In this document: in pieces, positions 28,266 to 36,442 of the stretch
Layout: each line of letters opens with the position of its first letter
Numbering within the stretch: position 1 is the stretch's first letter
The notes under the pieces: generated by a model
Told to the model about the DNA's origin: nothing
The model's input: only the letters and a program-made list of their open reading frames with translations
Databases searched by the model: none
Translations under genes and position numbers: made by a program
From: Kolteria novifilia
Lineage (GTDB): Bacteria; Planctomycetota; Planctomycetia; Kolteriales; Kolteriaceae
Direction: 5' to 3'
Assembly: GCA_007748055.1 (NCBI GenBank)
Contig: CP036279.1
Span: forward strand, 5,084,001-5,148,000
DNA: 64,000 nt

Positions 28266-28757
28266 CTATGATCGTTCGGCGGCACCGAGCCCAAACTCTT
28301 TGGACAGTTGACGGACCAGACGCATCGCTTCCTCGACGTGCTTGGTCGCGGAGAACTGGGAGACGAAGAGGTGGCGCACGACGCCCGCGGGGTCAATGAC
28401 GTAAGTGACGCGTCCCGGCAATAGCCCCATCGTCCTCGGAACTCCGAAGAGCTTTCGCAGCGCCCCATCCCTGTCCGCCAAGAGCACGAAGGGGAGCCGA
28501 TGACGTTGGGCGAAGCTTCGGTGACTCTCGTCGCCATCGGAACTGACGCCGATCACCACCGCCCCCTCTTCGAGGAACGACTCGAAGGCATCGCGAAACG
28601 CACATGCCTCCCGCGTGCAAACCGGAGTATCATCCTTGGGGTAAAAGAAGAGCACGACAATCTTCTCACCGGCGTAGTCGGCGAGTGCGACTTGCTCCCC
28701 GGCGTGAGACGTCATCGAGAAGTCGGGAGCGTGATCGCCAACGGAGACCTTCACCAT
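28266..28757 (-). CDS. Peroxiredoxin, BCP/PrxQ type
   Basis: 163 residues from ATG 28757 (AAGGATGAAGAG upstream); the frame extends earlier without support. The peroxidatic Cys47 lies in TPVCTREACAF and the resolving Cys52 is five residues later, the alpha-2 PrxQ arrangement. FFYPKDDTPVC and YVIDPAGVVRH are family hallmarks. It reduces hydrogen peroxide and organic hydroperoxides using thioredoxin in the cytosol. Divergent from the PstS-like gene, so oxidative regulation of a shared region is possible but not shown. Confidence 0.93.
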   Translation of the reverse strand: MVKVSVGDHAPDFSMTSHAGEQVALADYAGEKIVVLFFYPKDDTPVCTREACAFRDAFESFLEEGAVVIGVSSDGDESHRSFAQRHRLPFVLLADRDGALRKLFGVPRTMGLLPGRVTYVIDPAGVVRHLFVSQFSATKHVEEAMRLVRQLSKEFGLGAAERS

Positions 28758-28880
28758 CTCTTCATCCTTTGCTCGTGACCACCTGCTATGACTCACTCTA
28801 GAAGGATTTGGCCGCTTCTCGCGATTTCTCCCGCGATCGGCTCGCCGACGATCCACCTCGTCAGAAGAAAGGGACCGCAC

Positions 28881-29831
28881 TTGAGCGCGCTGAGCCAACG
28901 GGCCGGTATGAGCCTGCTACTGTTCGTTTCCATGATGATCCTTGGATGCGGAAAGTCGACGCCACCGGTCACCGAGAAACGCGATTCCCAAACCGGACCG
29001 GTCACGATCGCCGGCTCAACGAGTATTCTGCCGCTGATCGAAGCTTGCATCGGCGACTTCCGCAAGGAGTTTCCGACCTGGCACGACGTCTCTCCCAAAC
29101 TCACCAACCAACCGACCCTCATCGAGACCGTCGGAGGGGGTTCGGGGTTTGGGATCAGTTCGGTCAAGAGCGGCCTGGTCCAGATCGGCATGGTCGCCCG
29201 TCCACTCACCGAGGCCGATCGTCGCGAGTTGAAGGAGTGCGACATCCAACTGGTTGGCATCGACGCGGTGGTCCTGGCGGCTCGAGAAGACAACCCCCTG
29301 TTCGCCAGCAACGCGGACGTCACGCTGGAGCAGCTTCGTGGGCTTCTGTTGGGAAAGTGGAAGACCTACCGAGAGATGAACCCCGCGCTTCCCGACAAGC
29401 CCATCAAGATTGTCTGCCGCGACGAGGGAGCCGGGACAACGGGGTTGGTGGAGTCGCTGGTTCTCCAGGACAAACAGATCGAGGCCTGCGCGAGCGTCAT
29501 GGAGAGCGAGGGGGCGTTGGTTCAAGAGTTGGCCACGGATCGCTACGCGATGGGCTGCACGACGCTCCGCGAGGCGGGGCTTTCTCCCAAGGTCAGTGCC
29601 TTCGCCATTGATGGAATCGCCCCCACCAACAACGATGTCGCCAATGGGAAGTACCCACTCTTGCAACCGCTCTATCTGGTCACGAAGAAACCCGTCGCCC
29701 CCGCGGTCGAAGCCTTCACGTCCTTCGTCATGAATCGCGAACAAGAGACGATCGAAGCGGCGGGGTTCGTGCCCGTCCGCAATCCCCCGGCTTCCACTCC
29801 ATCCCCCGCGAGCGAGTCGGGCACCGAGTAG
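28881..29831 (+). CDS. PstS-family phosphate-binding lipoprotein, orphan
   Basis: About 316 residues. The start is uncertain: TTG 28881 with GAAAGGG 8 nt upstream gives a basic n-region and a lipobox (MMILGC, Cys23); alternatives are codons at 28788 and ATG 28908. Phosphate-binding loops are visible: TIAGSTSILPL, VGGGSGFGISSV and DEGAGTTGLVE. It should capture phosphate at the membrane surface for a PstCAB transporter, but no pstC, pstA, pstB or phoU is present nearby. It could also act as a sensor or bind another oxyanion. Confidence 0.85.
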   Translation: MSALSQRAGMSLLLFVSMMILGCGKSTPPVTEKRDSQTGPVTIAGSTSILPLIEACIGDFRKEFPTWHDVSPKLTNQPTLIETVGGGSGFGISSVKSGLVQIGMVARPLTEADRRELKECDIQLVGIDAVVLAAREDNPLFASNADVTLEQLRGLLLGKWKTYREMNPALPDKPIKIVCRDEGAGTTGLVESLVLQDKQIEACASVMESEGALVQELATDRYAMGCTTLREAGLSPKVSAFAIDGIAPTNNDVANGKYPLLQPLYLVTKKPVAPAVEAFTSFVMNREQETIEAAGFVPVRNPPASTPSPASESGTE

Positions 29832-29890
29832 CGTTTCGGCCCTCGGTCGTCGTTGCCATCCGATCTCGATGAATCACACGCGGGTCGCTG

Positions 29891-30010
29891 GTGCCATGCC
29901 CACGCTCGTCGTGGGCATGCTCAAGTGACCCACGCTCGTCGTGGGCATGCTCAAGTGACCCACGCTCGTCGTGGGCATGCTCAAGTGACCCACGCTCGTC
30001 GTGAGGATGC
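29891..30010. repeat. 30-bp tandem palindromic repeat, three full units plus a partial
   Basis: CCCACGCTCGTCGTGGGCAT plus GCTCAAGTGA starts at 29899, 29929, 29959 and 29989, the last diverging after GTCGTGAGG. The first unit is preceded by GTGCCATG, as in single copies elsewhere. The core palindrome CCCACGCTCGTCGTGGG differs by one base from that of the 12-copy array at 23.4 kb (read in reverse), and the following CATGC is the same, but the last eight bases differ. It lies after the PstS-like gene in the 654-base gap 29832-30485, which holds only repeats. Confidence 0.92.
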
Positions 30011-30090
30011 GGGAGACGCCTGTGATCGGGGCAATTTCCCGCGCGATCGCAGGGCCGAGCTTTCATGAACGAACTTGCCAATCAGGACAC

Positions 30091-30255
30091 TAGCAGGCCG
30101 TTAAGACAAGCGGGCCAAGTCGAGGACGAAGCATCTCGGCCGAGAACAAGGAAGAAACGCAGGCGAATCCGTAGATTCGTCGAGATTTCTTCGACACGGA
30201 GATTGGTCGAGAGAACCGTTCGCAGGCGGCGCCGAATCGATCAACGGTCTGCTAG
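30091..30255. repeat. TAG-ended dispersed repeat, copy 2
   Basis: 165 bp starting TAGCAGGCCGTT and ending GATCAACGGTCTGCTAG, thus with inverted ends. It aligns along its whole length with 15812-15974; the best block is CGCAGGCGAATCCGT-GATTCGTCGAG. No transposase-like frame is inside, so it would be non-autonomous. It lies between convergent genes. Confidence 0.8.
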
Positions 30256-30396
30256 GCTCCGTCTCAAAACTCGGCTCTGGCTGCTGGTCGGCCAGTGAGA
30301 AGTGGTCGTGGGTTCACAACCCAACATCTAGCGTTTGACGCAGCACTGGTGCCCTGCTCCCACTTGAAGTTGGTGTTCGTGCAACCCTATCCCTTT

Positions 30397-30426
30397 GGCA
30401 CTGGCTGACAAGCAGCCAGTGGCACC
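30397..30426. repeat. GGCACTGGCTG hairpin repeat
   Basis: GGCACTGGCTGACAAGCAGCCAGTGGCACC contains an 8-bp stem (ACTGGCTG/CAGCCAGT). A relative is at 48257-48285. Around it, at 30434-30490, a further near-duplicate pair (CCAGTGCGCTAGTGGCACCC and CCAGGGCGCTAGTGCGC) shows that this gap collects repeats. Confidence 0.6.
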
Positions 30427-30485
30427 CCAAAACCTAGATGGACCAGTGCGCTAGTGGCACCCGAATGTGCTCATGAACCAGGGCG

Positions 30486-31862
30486 CTAGTGCGCGACGGT
30501 TTGGGCATCGGGGGCCCGATTCCCGTAGCTTTCGCGAATGAGTAGGGAAACCAGGAAGGCCAAACCCATCGCGATCGGCAGCACCGACAGGGCGAACTGG
30601 AAGTCCGACGGCGCGTAGACCGCGCCCCCACCTTCGTCGATCGCGGTTCCGTTCATCTCGAGCAAGATCCCGATGATGGGCTGGAAAAAGGCTCCGCCGA
30701 GGTTCGACACCATGTTGGCGAACCCGATCGCCGCTCCGGCTCGCTTTCCGGGATTGATGTCGCAGATGACCGCGAAGACGAGCACCTGACCCGCCGAAAA
30801 GACCCCGAAGAGGAACATCAGCAGGTACATCGCCACGAAGGGGATGCCGGGAACGTAGAGGACGACGAGGATGTCGATGGTCGCCAGGAACGAGGTGACG
30901 ATCATCAGCATCCGACGACGCTGGATGTAGTCCGACAGGAGGCCGAGCGAGGGGCCGCCGACCGCCCAGCCGACGTAGACCATCGACGTCGCCTCGGCCG
31001 CGGCCGTCTTCTCGACCCCGAACGTCGCCTGAAAAAATGGAACCGCCCAAAGTCCGGCGAACGCGAGCGTCGGCATGAGCTTGAATCCGCCGTACGCGGC
31101 CGCGAGCCAGTTCTGGGGCACCGTGAGGACGGTCCCCAAGTTCTTCATCAAGTCGCCAAGCTTCATGGCGCTGCGGGCATGATCGTGATGCGGCTTGCGA
31201 GCCGGATGTCCCTTCGGAGGAGAGTCCCGGACGAAGCAGAAGACGAGAAACCCGAGCAGCAGGCCAAGCGCGGCCCAACTGTACATCGACGCACGCCAAC
31301 CGATCTCGCCAACGAGCTCGGCCAACGCCGCCTCGCCACTGATCGCCCCGAACATTCCGACCATCGTCGTCATGCCCGAGAGCAGCGCGATGCGCTTGGG
31401 AGGGAACCAGTTGGAAGCTAAGAAGATCGTTCCCACGAAGGCGAACGCGGACCCGAAGCCCATCATGACGCGTGAGAACTCGGCGACGCCGACGCTGCTG
31501 GTATAGCCGAAGACGAGGGAACCGAGGGCACAGATCAGGGTCGCCATCGTGAGCAGTCGACGGGCGCCGAAGCGGTCCATCATCAGTCCGACGGGGATCT
31601 GCATCGCCGCGTACGCGTAGAAGTAGTACGCGGACAGATTGCCAAGCTCGGCCGCTTTGACGTTGAAGGTGGTCTCGAGTTGTTCGACCATCACGCTGGG
31701 AGAGACGCGCAGGAAGTACTCGTAGCTGTAGAAGGTGACCGCGAACGCGAAGACGACCCAGGAGAGCAGCATGTAGCGTTGATGGCTGGAATGCTGCGAG
31801 TGGGAAGGATGGTCTTCGAGGTTGGAAACGTCAACGTCGGCGGATTCGAGCGAAGAGGCCAT
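30486..31862 (-). CDS. Major facilitator superfamily transporter
   Basis: 458 residues, 12 predicted helices, with an N-terminal hydrophilic stretch of about 25 residues. The loop 2-3 motif appears as GLMMDRFGARRLL and its relative in the second half as GLLSDYIQRRRMLM. LRVSPSVMVEQL and GFGSAFAFVGTIFLASNWFPP resemble the sugar-phosphate/organic anion permease group (COG2271-like), an inference. A His-rich cytoplasmic segment (HPARKPHHDHA) separates the halves. GGGAG precedes the ATG. Substrate unknown. Confidence 0.88.
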   Translation of the reverse strand: MASSLESADVDVSNLEDHPSHSQHSSHQRYMLLSWVVFAFAVTFYSYEYFLRVSPSVMVEQLETTFNVKAAELGNLSAYYFYAYAAMQIPVGLMMDRFGARRLLTMATLICALGSLVFGYTSSVGVAEFSRVMMGFGSAFAFVGTIFLASNWFPPKRIALLSGMTTMVGMFGAISGEAALAELVGEIGWRASMYSWAALGLLLGFLVFCFVRDSPPKGHPARKPHHDHARSAMKLGDLMKNLGTVLTVPQNWLAAAYGGFKLMPTLAFAGLWAVPFFQATFGVEKTAAAEATSMVYVGWAVGGPSLGLLSDYIQRRRMLMIVTSFLATIDILVVLYVPGIPFVAMYLLMFLFGVFSAGQVLVFAVICDINPGKRAGAAIGFANMVSNLGGAFFQPIIGILLEMNGTAIDEGGGAVYAPSDFQFALSVLPIAMGLAFLVSLLIRESYGNRAPDAQTVAH

Positions 31863-32099
31863 TAAAAACTCCCGCGGTGGCGGTTGGCAGTCCTAATCTG
31901 CTTGGGAGCCCTAGCGGGGTCAAGAACCGCTGCGGGGGTTTACCATTTCTTCACATTCCCGGACGCGGCTTCAGCATCCGGGAGAAGCAGATTTTCAAGC
32001 TTTCTACTGACTTGAAGGCTTCGGAAAACGAATTAAGAAGGAGAGGGACAGAATTGCCCCTCCGATCGGCCAAGCGACACGCGGGAGACGGACAGACCA

Positions 32100-32393
32100 A
32101 TGCCACCAGCCGGCCAACTCACCAGCATGAACGTCTGCCCCATGGTGACCGGGGTCGTCCCACACGTGGGTGGCGCGGTGGTCGGTCCGGGAGCTCCCAC
32201 GATCCTCGTTTGCGGGCTCTGCGCCTCGACCATGGCGGACATGGCCATCTGCGTCGGCCCCCCCGCGACGATCGCCGAAGGGGAACCGACGGTCCTTTTC
32301 GAAGGTCGTCCCGCCGCCGTCGTCGGGTTGAGTTTGACCGATCACGGCGGGGACATCGTCGGCCCTGGCGCGATCACCGTCGAGATCGCGTAG
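32100..32393 (+). CDS. PAAR-like protein
   Basis: 97 residues starting MPPAGQLTSMNVCPM, with repeated Pro-Ala-Ala-Arg style turns (CPMVTGVVPHVGGAVV, GPGAPTILVCG, GPPATIAEGEPTVLFEGRPAAVV) and an end GPGAITVEIA. This is the small conical beta fold that sharpens type VI secretion or phage-like spikes. GGGAGACGG lies about 9 nt before the ATG. No VgrG, Hcp, sheath or effector gene is adjacent, so it is an orphan here; a contractile system may lie elsewhere. The gene stands between divergent and convergent neighbours with no operon. Confidence 0.8.
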   Translation: MPPAGQLTSMNVCPMVTGVVPHVGGAVVGPGAPTILVCGLCASTMADMAICVGPPATIAEGEPTVLFEGRPAAVVGLSLTDHGGDIVGPGAITVEIA

Positions 32394-32415
32394 CGATCAC
32401 CCAGCCCGCGACGCT

Positions 32416-32889
32416 CTACTTGTCGGCCTTCTCGATCTTTCCCCAGAGGCTGCCGCCGACGTCGCCGTGCGACCAGACCCCCGCGTAGCGATCCTCGAAG
32501 ATCATCACCCGCGCCGAGTAGGTCCCCAGCCCGGGCACGTTCAATTCGTCGAGCGTGATCACCGGCGTGTTGCCCGCCCAAAGCACGCGCAGCGTGAGCG
32601 GGACCGCGATGTCCTTGTCGCCGTACTGGATCCGGGCGATGAAGATGAAACGGTCGCCCTCACCGCGGTCCACCTTGGTGATGGTGTACTTTTCCGGGGC
32701 GGCGGATTTCTTCACCTCGCCTCCGGGGCCCTCCATCGTGTAGTGCCCCACCAAGGTCGCTCCCGACAGTTTCTCCTGAAACGCCTTCTGCATCGCCGCG
32801 AGGTCGGGCTTGTCCTCGGCCTTCGGACCGGCCAGCGATACGCCAACACCCACGAAGCACAGCAGCGCACACGAGTACAAGAGTCTCAC
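32416..32889 (-). CDS. Secreted protein of unknown function
   Basis: 157 residues from GTG 32889, chosen because GGAAGGGG lies 7 nt upstream and a clean signal peptide follows (LLYSCALLCFVGVGVSLAGP). The frame opens earlier, but the added part is not protein-like. The mature part is a small beta-rich domain (VGHYTMEGPGGEV, RFIFIARIQYGDKDI, YAGVWSHGDVGGSLWG). I do not recognise a named family. It converges on the PAAR gene with a 22-bp gap. Confidence 0.75.
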   Translation of the reverse strand: MRLLYSCALLCFVGVGVSLAGPKAEDKPDLAAMQKAFQEKLSGATLVGHYTMEGPGGEVKKSAAPEKYTITKVDRGEGDRFIFIARIQYGDKDIAVPLTLRVLWAGNTPVITLDELNVPGLGTYSARVMIFEDRYAGVWSHGDVGGSLWGKIEKADK

Positions 32890-33165
32890 GTCAAGTCCCC
32901 TTCCGGTCAGGGCACCTCTGGCAGTTCCCACTTGTCGATCCCTACGCGCCGGAACGTTCACGGTCGTCGCGCCCTGACGTTGTTCGCTCCCGTGAACTCC
33001 CGGTGTCGTGATTATGAGGAAGCAAGGGACCATCTTCCATACGCGGGCCCTTGACGACGCGCCGCGCTTCCAGTTTCTTGACGCTATCGCGACGGGACGA
33101 CATGGGAACCAACCGAGGTCGGTCGCGAGGGCACCCGCAACTCGAACTGGAAAGAGCACCGAGAG

Positions 33166-34305
33166 ATGAAACACACGATCTGGGCCTGGTTGGCCGTCAG
33201 TCTGTTCTCACTCCCATCCGGCTGGGCCAGCGCCGGCACCATCGAAACGATCGCCGGCACGGGAAAGAAAGCCCCTGACAGTTCCGAAGGCCAGGCCCTC
33301 GAGATCAACATCCATCAGCCGTTCGGCGTCCTGCCGGGCCCCGATGGTGACCTCTACGTCGTCGAGCGGGGCGACCACCGCATTCTGCGCATCAATCGCG
33401 AGACCGGAAAAGTCCGCTGCATCGCGGGAACGGGAGAGAATGGCTACGAGGGAGACGGCGGGCCCGCGGTGAGGGCCAAACTCTCCGATCCGCACGAGAT
33501 TCGCTTCGACAGCGACGGTAACCTCTACATCTCCGAACGCCAGAGCCACGTCATCCGACGGATCGACCATCGGACCGGCGTGATCAGCACCTTCGCGGGC
33601 AATGGAACACCTGGCACCAAGGGTGACGGCGGCCCCGCCAACGAGGCCCAGCTTAAGCAACCCCACAGCATGGCGTTTGATTCCGAGGGCAACCTCTACA
33701 TCGCCGACACGGGCAACCATTTGGTGCGGCGCGTCGACGCGAAGACGGGAAAGATCGAAACCATTCTCGGCACGGGCAAGCGTAAATTCCCCAAGGATGG
33801 CGCGCCGGCCAAGGGTCAACCGATCAACGGCCCGCGAGCGGTGGAAGTCGGCGGCAAGAACTTGTGGCTCGCCCTGCGGGAGGGCAATCGCGTCTACAAG
33901 TACGACCTCGACGACAAGACGATTCACCATGTCGCCGGCACCGGCAAGGGGGGACACGGCGGTGATGACGGACCGGCTCTCAAGTCGCAAGTCGCCGCTC
34001 CCAAGGGCATCGCGATCGGCCCCAACGGCAAGATCTACCTCGCCGACAGTAGCAACGACATGATTCGCGTGATCAATCCCGACGCGGAGACGATTCACCG
34101 CGTCGCGGGTCTTCCCCCGCAAAAGGGCGATCCCAAACGCAAGAAGTCGCGCGGCTACAACGGTGACGGGATCGATCCGCGAGAGGCGAAGCTCAACAAT
34201 CCGCATGGGATCTTCGTGGGAGCCGACGGGACGATCTACATCGGCGATAGCGACAACCATCGCGTGCGCATCATTCGTCCGACATTGGCCGATTCACAGC
34301 GCTAA
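33166..34305 (+). CDS. Secreted NHL-repeat beta-propeller protein
   Basis: 379 residues. A signal peptide (IWAWLAVSLFSLPSGWASAG) is followed by about six NHL repeats. Each repeat pairs an IxTIAGTGxxG(Y/F)xGDGGPA motif with a P-x-G-(I/V)-x-x-x-x-x-G-x-(L/I)-Y-(I/V)-x-D/E element, for example GNLYIADTGNHLVRRVD. Probably a six-bladed propeller used for binding outside the cytoplasm. Family members are numerous in planctomycetes, with no known ligand. Confidence 0.92.
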   Translation: MKHTIWAWLAVSLFSLPSGWASAGTIETIAGTGKKAPDSSEGQALEINIHQPFGVLPGPDGDLYVVERGDHRILRINRETGKVRCIAGTGENGYEGDGGPAVRAKLSDPHEIRFDSDGNLYISERQSHVIRRIDHRTGVISTFAGNGTPGTKGDGGPANEAQLKQPHSMAFDSEGNLYIADTGNHLVRRVDAKTGKIETILGTGKRKFPKDGAPAKGQPINGPRAVEVGGKNLWLALREGNRVYKYDLDDKTIHHVAGTGKGGHGGDDGPALKSQVAAPKGIAIGPNGKIYLADSSNDMIRVINPDAETIHRVAGLPPQKGDPKRKKSRGYNGDGIDPREAKLNNPHGIFVGADGTIYIGDSDNHRVRIIRPTLADSQR

Positions 34306-34341
34306 CGTCCTGATTGTTCCGTCCGTTGGACATACACTCTT

Positions 34342-34373
34342 GGGTGCCATGCCTACGCTCGCCGTGGGCATGG
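34342..34373. repeat. Single copy of the GGTGCCATGCCCACG palindrome
   Basis: GGGTGCCATGCCTACGCTCG plus CCGTGGGCATGG, the complete palindrome with one mismatch (CCTACG for CCCACG). It lies between the convergent NHL gene and the small helical protein gene. Confidence 0.8.
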
Positions 34374-34410
34374 TTTCCCACTACCCCTCTGAGCATACCG
34401 CCGCTTGACA

Positions 34411-34719
34411 CTATTCGAGACCGTAGCCGTCGCGAACCGCCTCCACGGCATGACGCAGGGCACGCTCGGCGAGAGCATTGACGAAGGTCTGACGATCGGC
34501 TTCCGGAGCGTTCGGATCGGGGCGTTCGATCGGCAACGGTTCCTCGACTCCAAGGTTGATCCGGCGACTCTCCGCTTGAAATGCCTTCGCGATGAACTGG
34601 GAAATCGAGATATGGGACGTCGCCGCGGCCTCGCGCACCGCGAGCCATAGCTCGGGGCTCACCTCGAAGCTCTCCGGATCGATATCGGGCTCTTGGGCCG
34701 ATGGGTCGGAAGCGTCCAT
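34411..34719 (-). CDS. Small ribbon-helix-helix-like protein
   Basis: 102 residues from ATG 34719 within a longer open frame. Residues 21-50 (SPELWLAVREAAATSHISIS then QFIAKAFQAE) resemble the helix-turn-helix part of MetJ/Arc-type antitoxins and DNA-binding orphan regulators. The C-terminal part (FVNALAERALRHAVEAVRD) is a predicted helix. No toxin gene is adjacent and the ribosome site is weak, so both the start and the function are tentative. Confidence 0.6.
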   Translation of the reverse strand: MDASDPSAQEPDIDPESFEVSPELWLAVREAAATSHISISQFIAKAFQAESRRINLGVEEPLPIERPDPNAPEADRQTFVNALAERALRHAVEAVRDGYGLE

Positions 34720-34825
34720 GCCGATGATCGTACCGACATTGGACTCTCCGATGCGACCCAATTCCGCCGCTGACGGCAACTTCTTCCTCCAGCGGGAGCG
34801 AGGCGAACCGAGACTCAGACGGAGC

Positions 34826-35803
34826 CTAGAACTCCACCGCGATCCCTTTCGCCTTGGCGAGGCGATAGACACTGTCGAAGACGCCGGCCACGTCCCAGGG
34901 CTTTTCCGGCGGGTCGCCGCGGAACTCGCGGTAGGCACGCTCAACATTGAAGTAAAGCCGCGCGGGACACTTCCACCCCGCCGAGGGACCGAAGTCGATC
35001 CGCTTGGCGGCCTCGAGGGTCGAGCGACCCGCCTCGAAGTGCGGCCGAGCCTCCTCCTGAACGTAGACGAGGTAGTCCTTGAGCTCTCTCGGTCCTTCCA
35101 GTCCGCAGAGGGGTCCATGGCCGGGAACGATGACGTCGGGCCGCAGGTCGATCAACAAATCGAGCGCCCTTAGCCAGTTTGCGTGAGTCCCAAACCAGCC
35201 GGCCGGCGTGCACCCGCGAAAGAGGACGTCACCCGCGAACACGACGTTCTCCGAGGGAACGTGAACGATGACATCGCCACGTTGGTGCGCTGGCCCGACA
35301 TGATAGAGATGGACCTCGAGCCCATCCAGGTTGAGATCGAGCCGCTCGTCGAACAACGTCGTCGGCGGAACGACGTGGACTCCCTCGAAGTCGTAGTCCT
35401 CCCGCAACTGGTCGCCCAATGCCAGCAACGAGGGTCGAAGTCTCTTGAGAAGCCAACGCGACAGTCCGCCCTTGACGGCTCGCTGCAACCGCACCAGCAG
35501 CGCCGGGTCGGCGACCTCCTTCATGCGCTCCGGGAGCGAGCGATGACCGATGATCTCCGCGCCTTCGAAGAGTTGATTGCCCCAGACGTGATCGCAATCC
35601 TCGTGAGTATTGACGACCTTTTCGGGCTCGCCGCGCCAAATGTCGCTGAAGAGCTCGATCATCCGCCGCGCGTGGCCGAGATCGGACTGCGTGTCGACCA
35701 CGACAACTCCGCCGGCATTGATTAGACCGGAGTTGGAGTCACAAAGCCGGTTGCTCTCGTTGATGACGGCGAAACAGTTCGGGCTCACCTGCTCCAACTT
35801 CAT
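34826..35803 (-). CDS. MBL-fold metallo-hydrolase
   Basis: 325 residues. The metal motif is THEDCDHVWGN (H-x-D-x-D-H, with Asp where many members have the second His), followed by GPAHQRGDVIVHVP, VVFAGDVLF and VPGHGPL, which supply the remaining ligands. No signal peptide, so probably cytosolic. The arrangement is that of a stand-alone glyoxalase II-like or thioesterase-like hydrolase; the substrate is unknown. Confidence 0.88.
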   Translation of the reverse strand: MKLEQVSPNCFAVINESNRLCDSNSGLINAGGVVVVDTQSDLGHARRMIELFSDIWRGEPEKVVNTHEDCDHVWGNQLFEGAEIIGHRSLPERMKEVADPALLVRLQRAVKGGLSRWLLKRLRPSLLALGDQLREDYDFEGVHVVPPTTLFDERLDLNLDGLEVHLYHVGPAHQRGDVIVHVPSENVVFAGDVLFRGCTPAGWFGTHANWLRALDLLIDLRPDVIVPGHGPLCGLEGPRELKDYLVYVQEEARPHFEAGRSTLEAAKRIDFGPSAGWKCPARLYFNVERAYREFRGDPPEKPWDVAGVFDSVYRLAKAKGIAVEF

Positions 35804-35935
35804 CGTGTCTCATCCCCATCGCCAGCTTCAATCCAAATGAGAAGCCCGGCACGTTCGCCGGCAACGGAAACGATAGGGAGGTGAGCACCGGTTTTCGATC
35901 GAGGGAGGATCCCGGCCGAGTGGAGGCGTGGCTCG

Positions 35936-36346
35936 CTACTTGCTGGAGGTGAGTTCGAAGTCGATTGTGTTCTGGCCCATGGAGACCGTCTCGACGAGAT
36001 TCGACTGCTCGTTGTAGGTCGCGGGAACGGTCTCCGGCCGATCGACGCCCTGGCCTTCGGAAGCCGTCGTTTTGGTTCCGATCTGGACTTGATGATCGCC
36101 AACGACGGCCCCGCTGCGTCGAGCCGTGAATTGGAGTTCGTAGCGCCCCTCCATGTCGGTTTGGCCGTAGGAGGAGAGGCCACTCTCGGGCGTGAAGATG
36201 ACCCAGGCGTTGTGGAGCGGTCGGCCATCGAGCGTCACGATTCCCGCAACGTCTCCCAACTTGGGCCCCTCGGGCTCACTGGAACAGGCCGAGAGCAGAC
36301 CCAGGCCGCACAAGGCGACGGCGGTTCGAACGAACTGGCGGTTCAC
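35936..36346 (-). CDS. Small lipoprotein with carboxypeptidase-regulatory-like domain (second copy)
   Basis: 136 residues, GTG start with AGAGGAATC upstream. Lipobox LGLLSACSSEP, then a short Ig-like module (VAGIVTLDGRPLHNAWVIF, GRYELQFT). It is the same type of protein as 10370-10837 and likewise follows a DUF1559 gene, from which it is separated by a TAG-ended repeat. This supports a DUF1559-lipoprotein functional pair. Confidence 0.8.
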   Translation of the reverse strand: MNRQFVRTAVALCGLGLLSACSSEPEGPKLGDVAGIVTLDGRPLHNAWVIFTPESGLSSYGQTDMEGRYELQFTARRSGAVVGDHQVQIGTKTTASEGQGVDRPETVPATYNEQSNLVETVSMGQNTIDFELTSSK

Positions 36347-36396
36347 GGAGATTCCTCTAAGGATCGCGGAGTCGTCAAAGGGCGGCCCTTGATCTT

Positions 36397-36442
36397 GGCA
36401 GCCCGTTGATTTCGCTAGTGACTTGAATCAACAGGCTGCTAG
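36397..36442. repeat. TAG-ended dispersed repeat, minimal copy 3
   Basis: GGCAGCCCGTTGATTTCGCT to the end GAATCAACAGGCTGCTAG, 46 bp: essentially only the two inverted ends of the family, without the inner 120 bp of the other copies. On the minus strand its first bases CTAGCAGCC supply the TAG stop codon of the DUF1559 gene. Confidence 0.75.
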
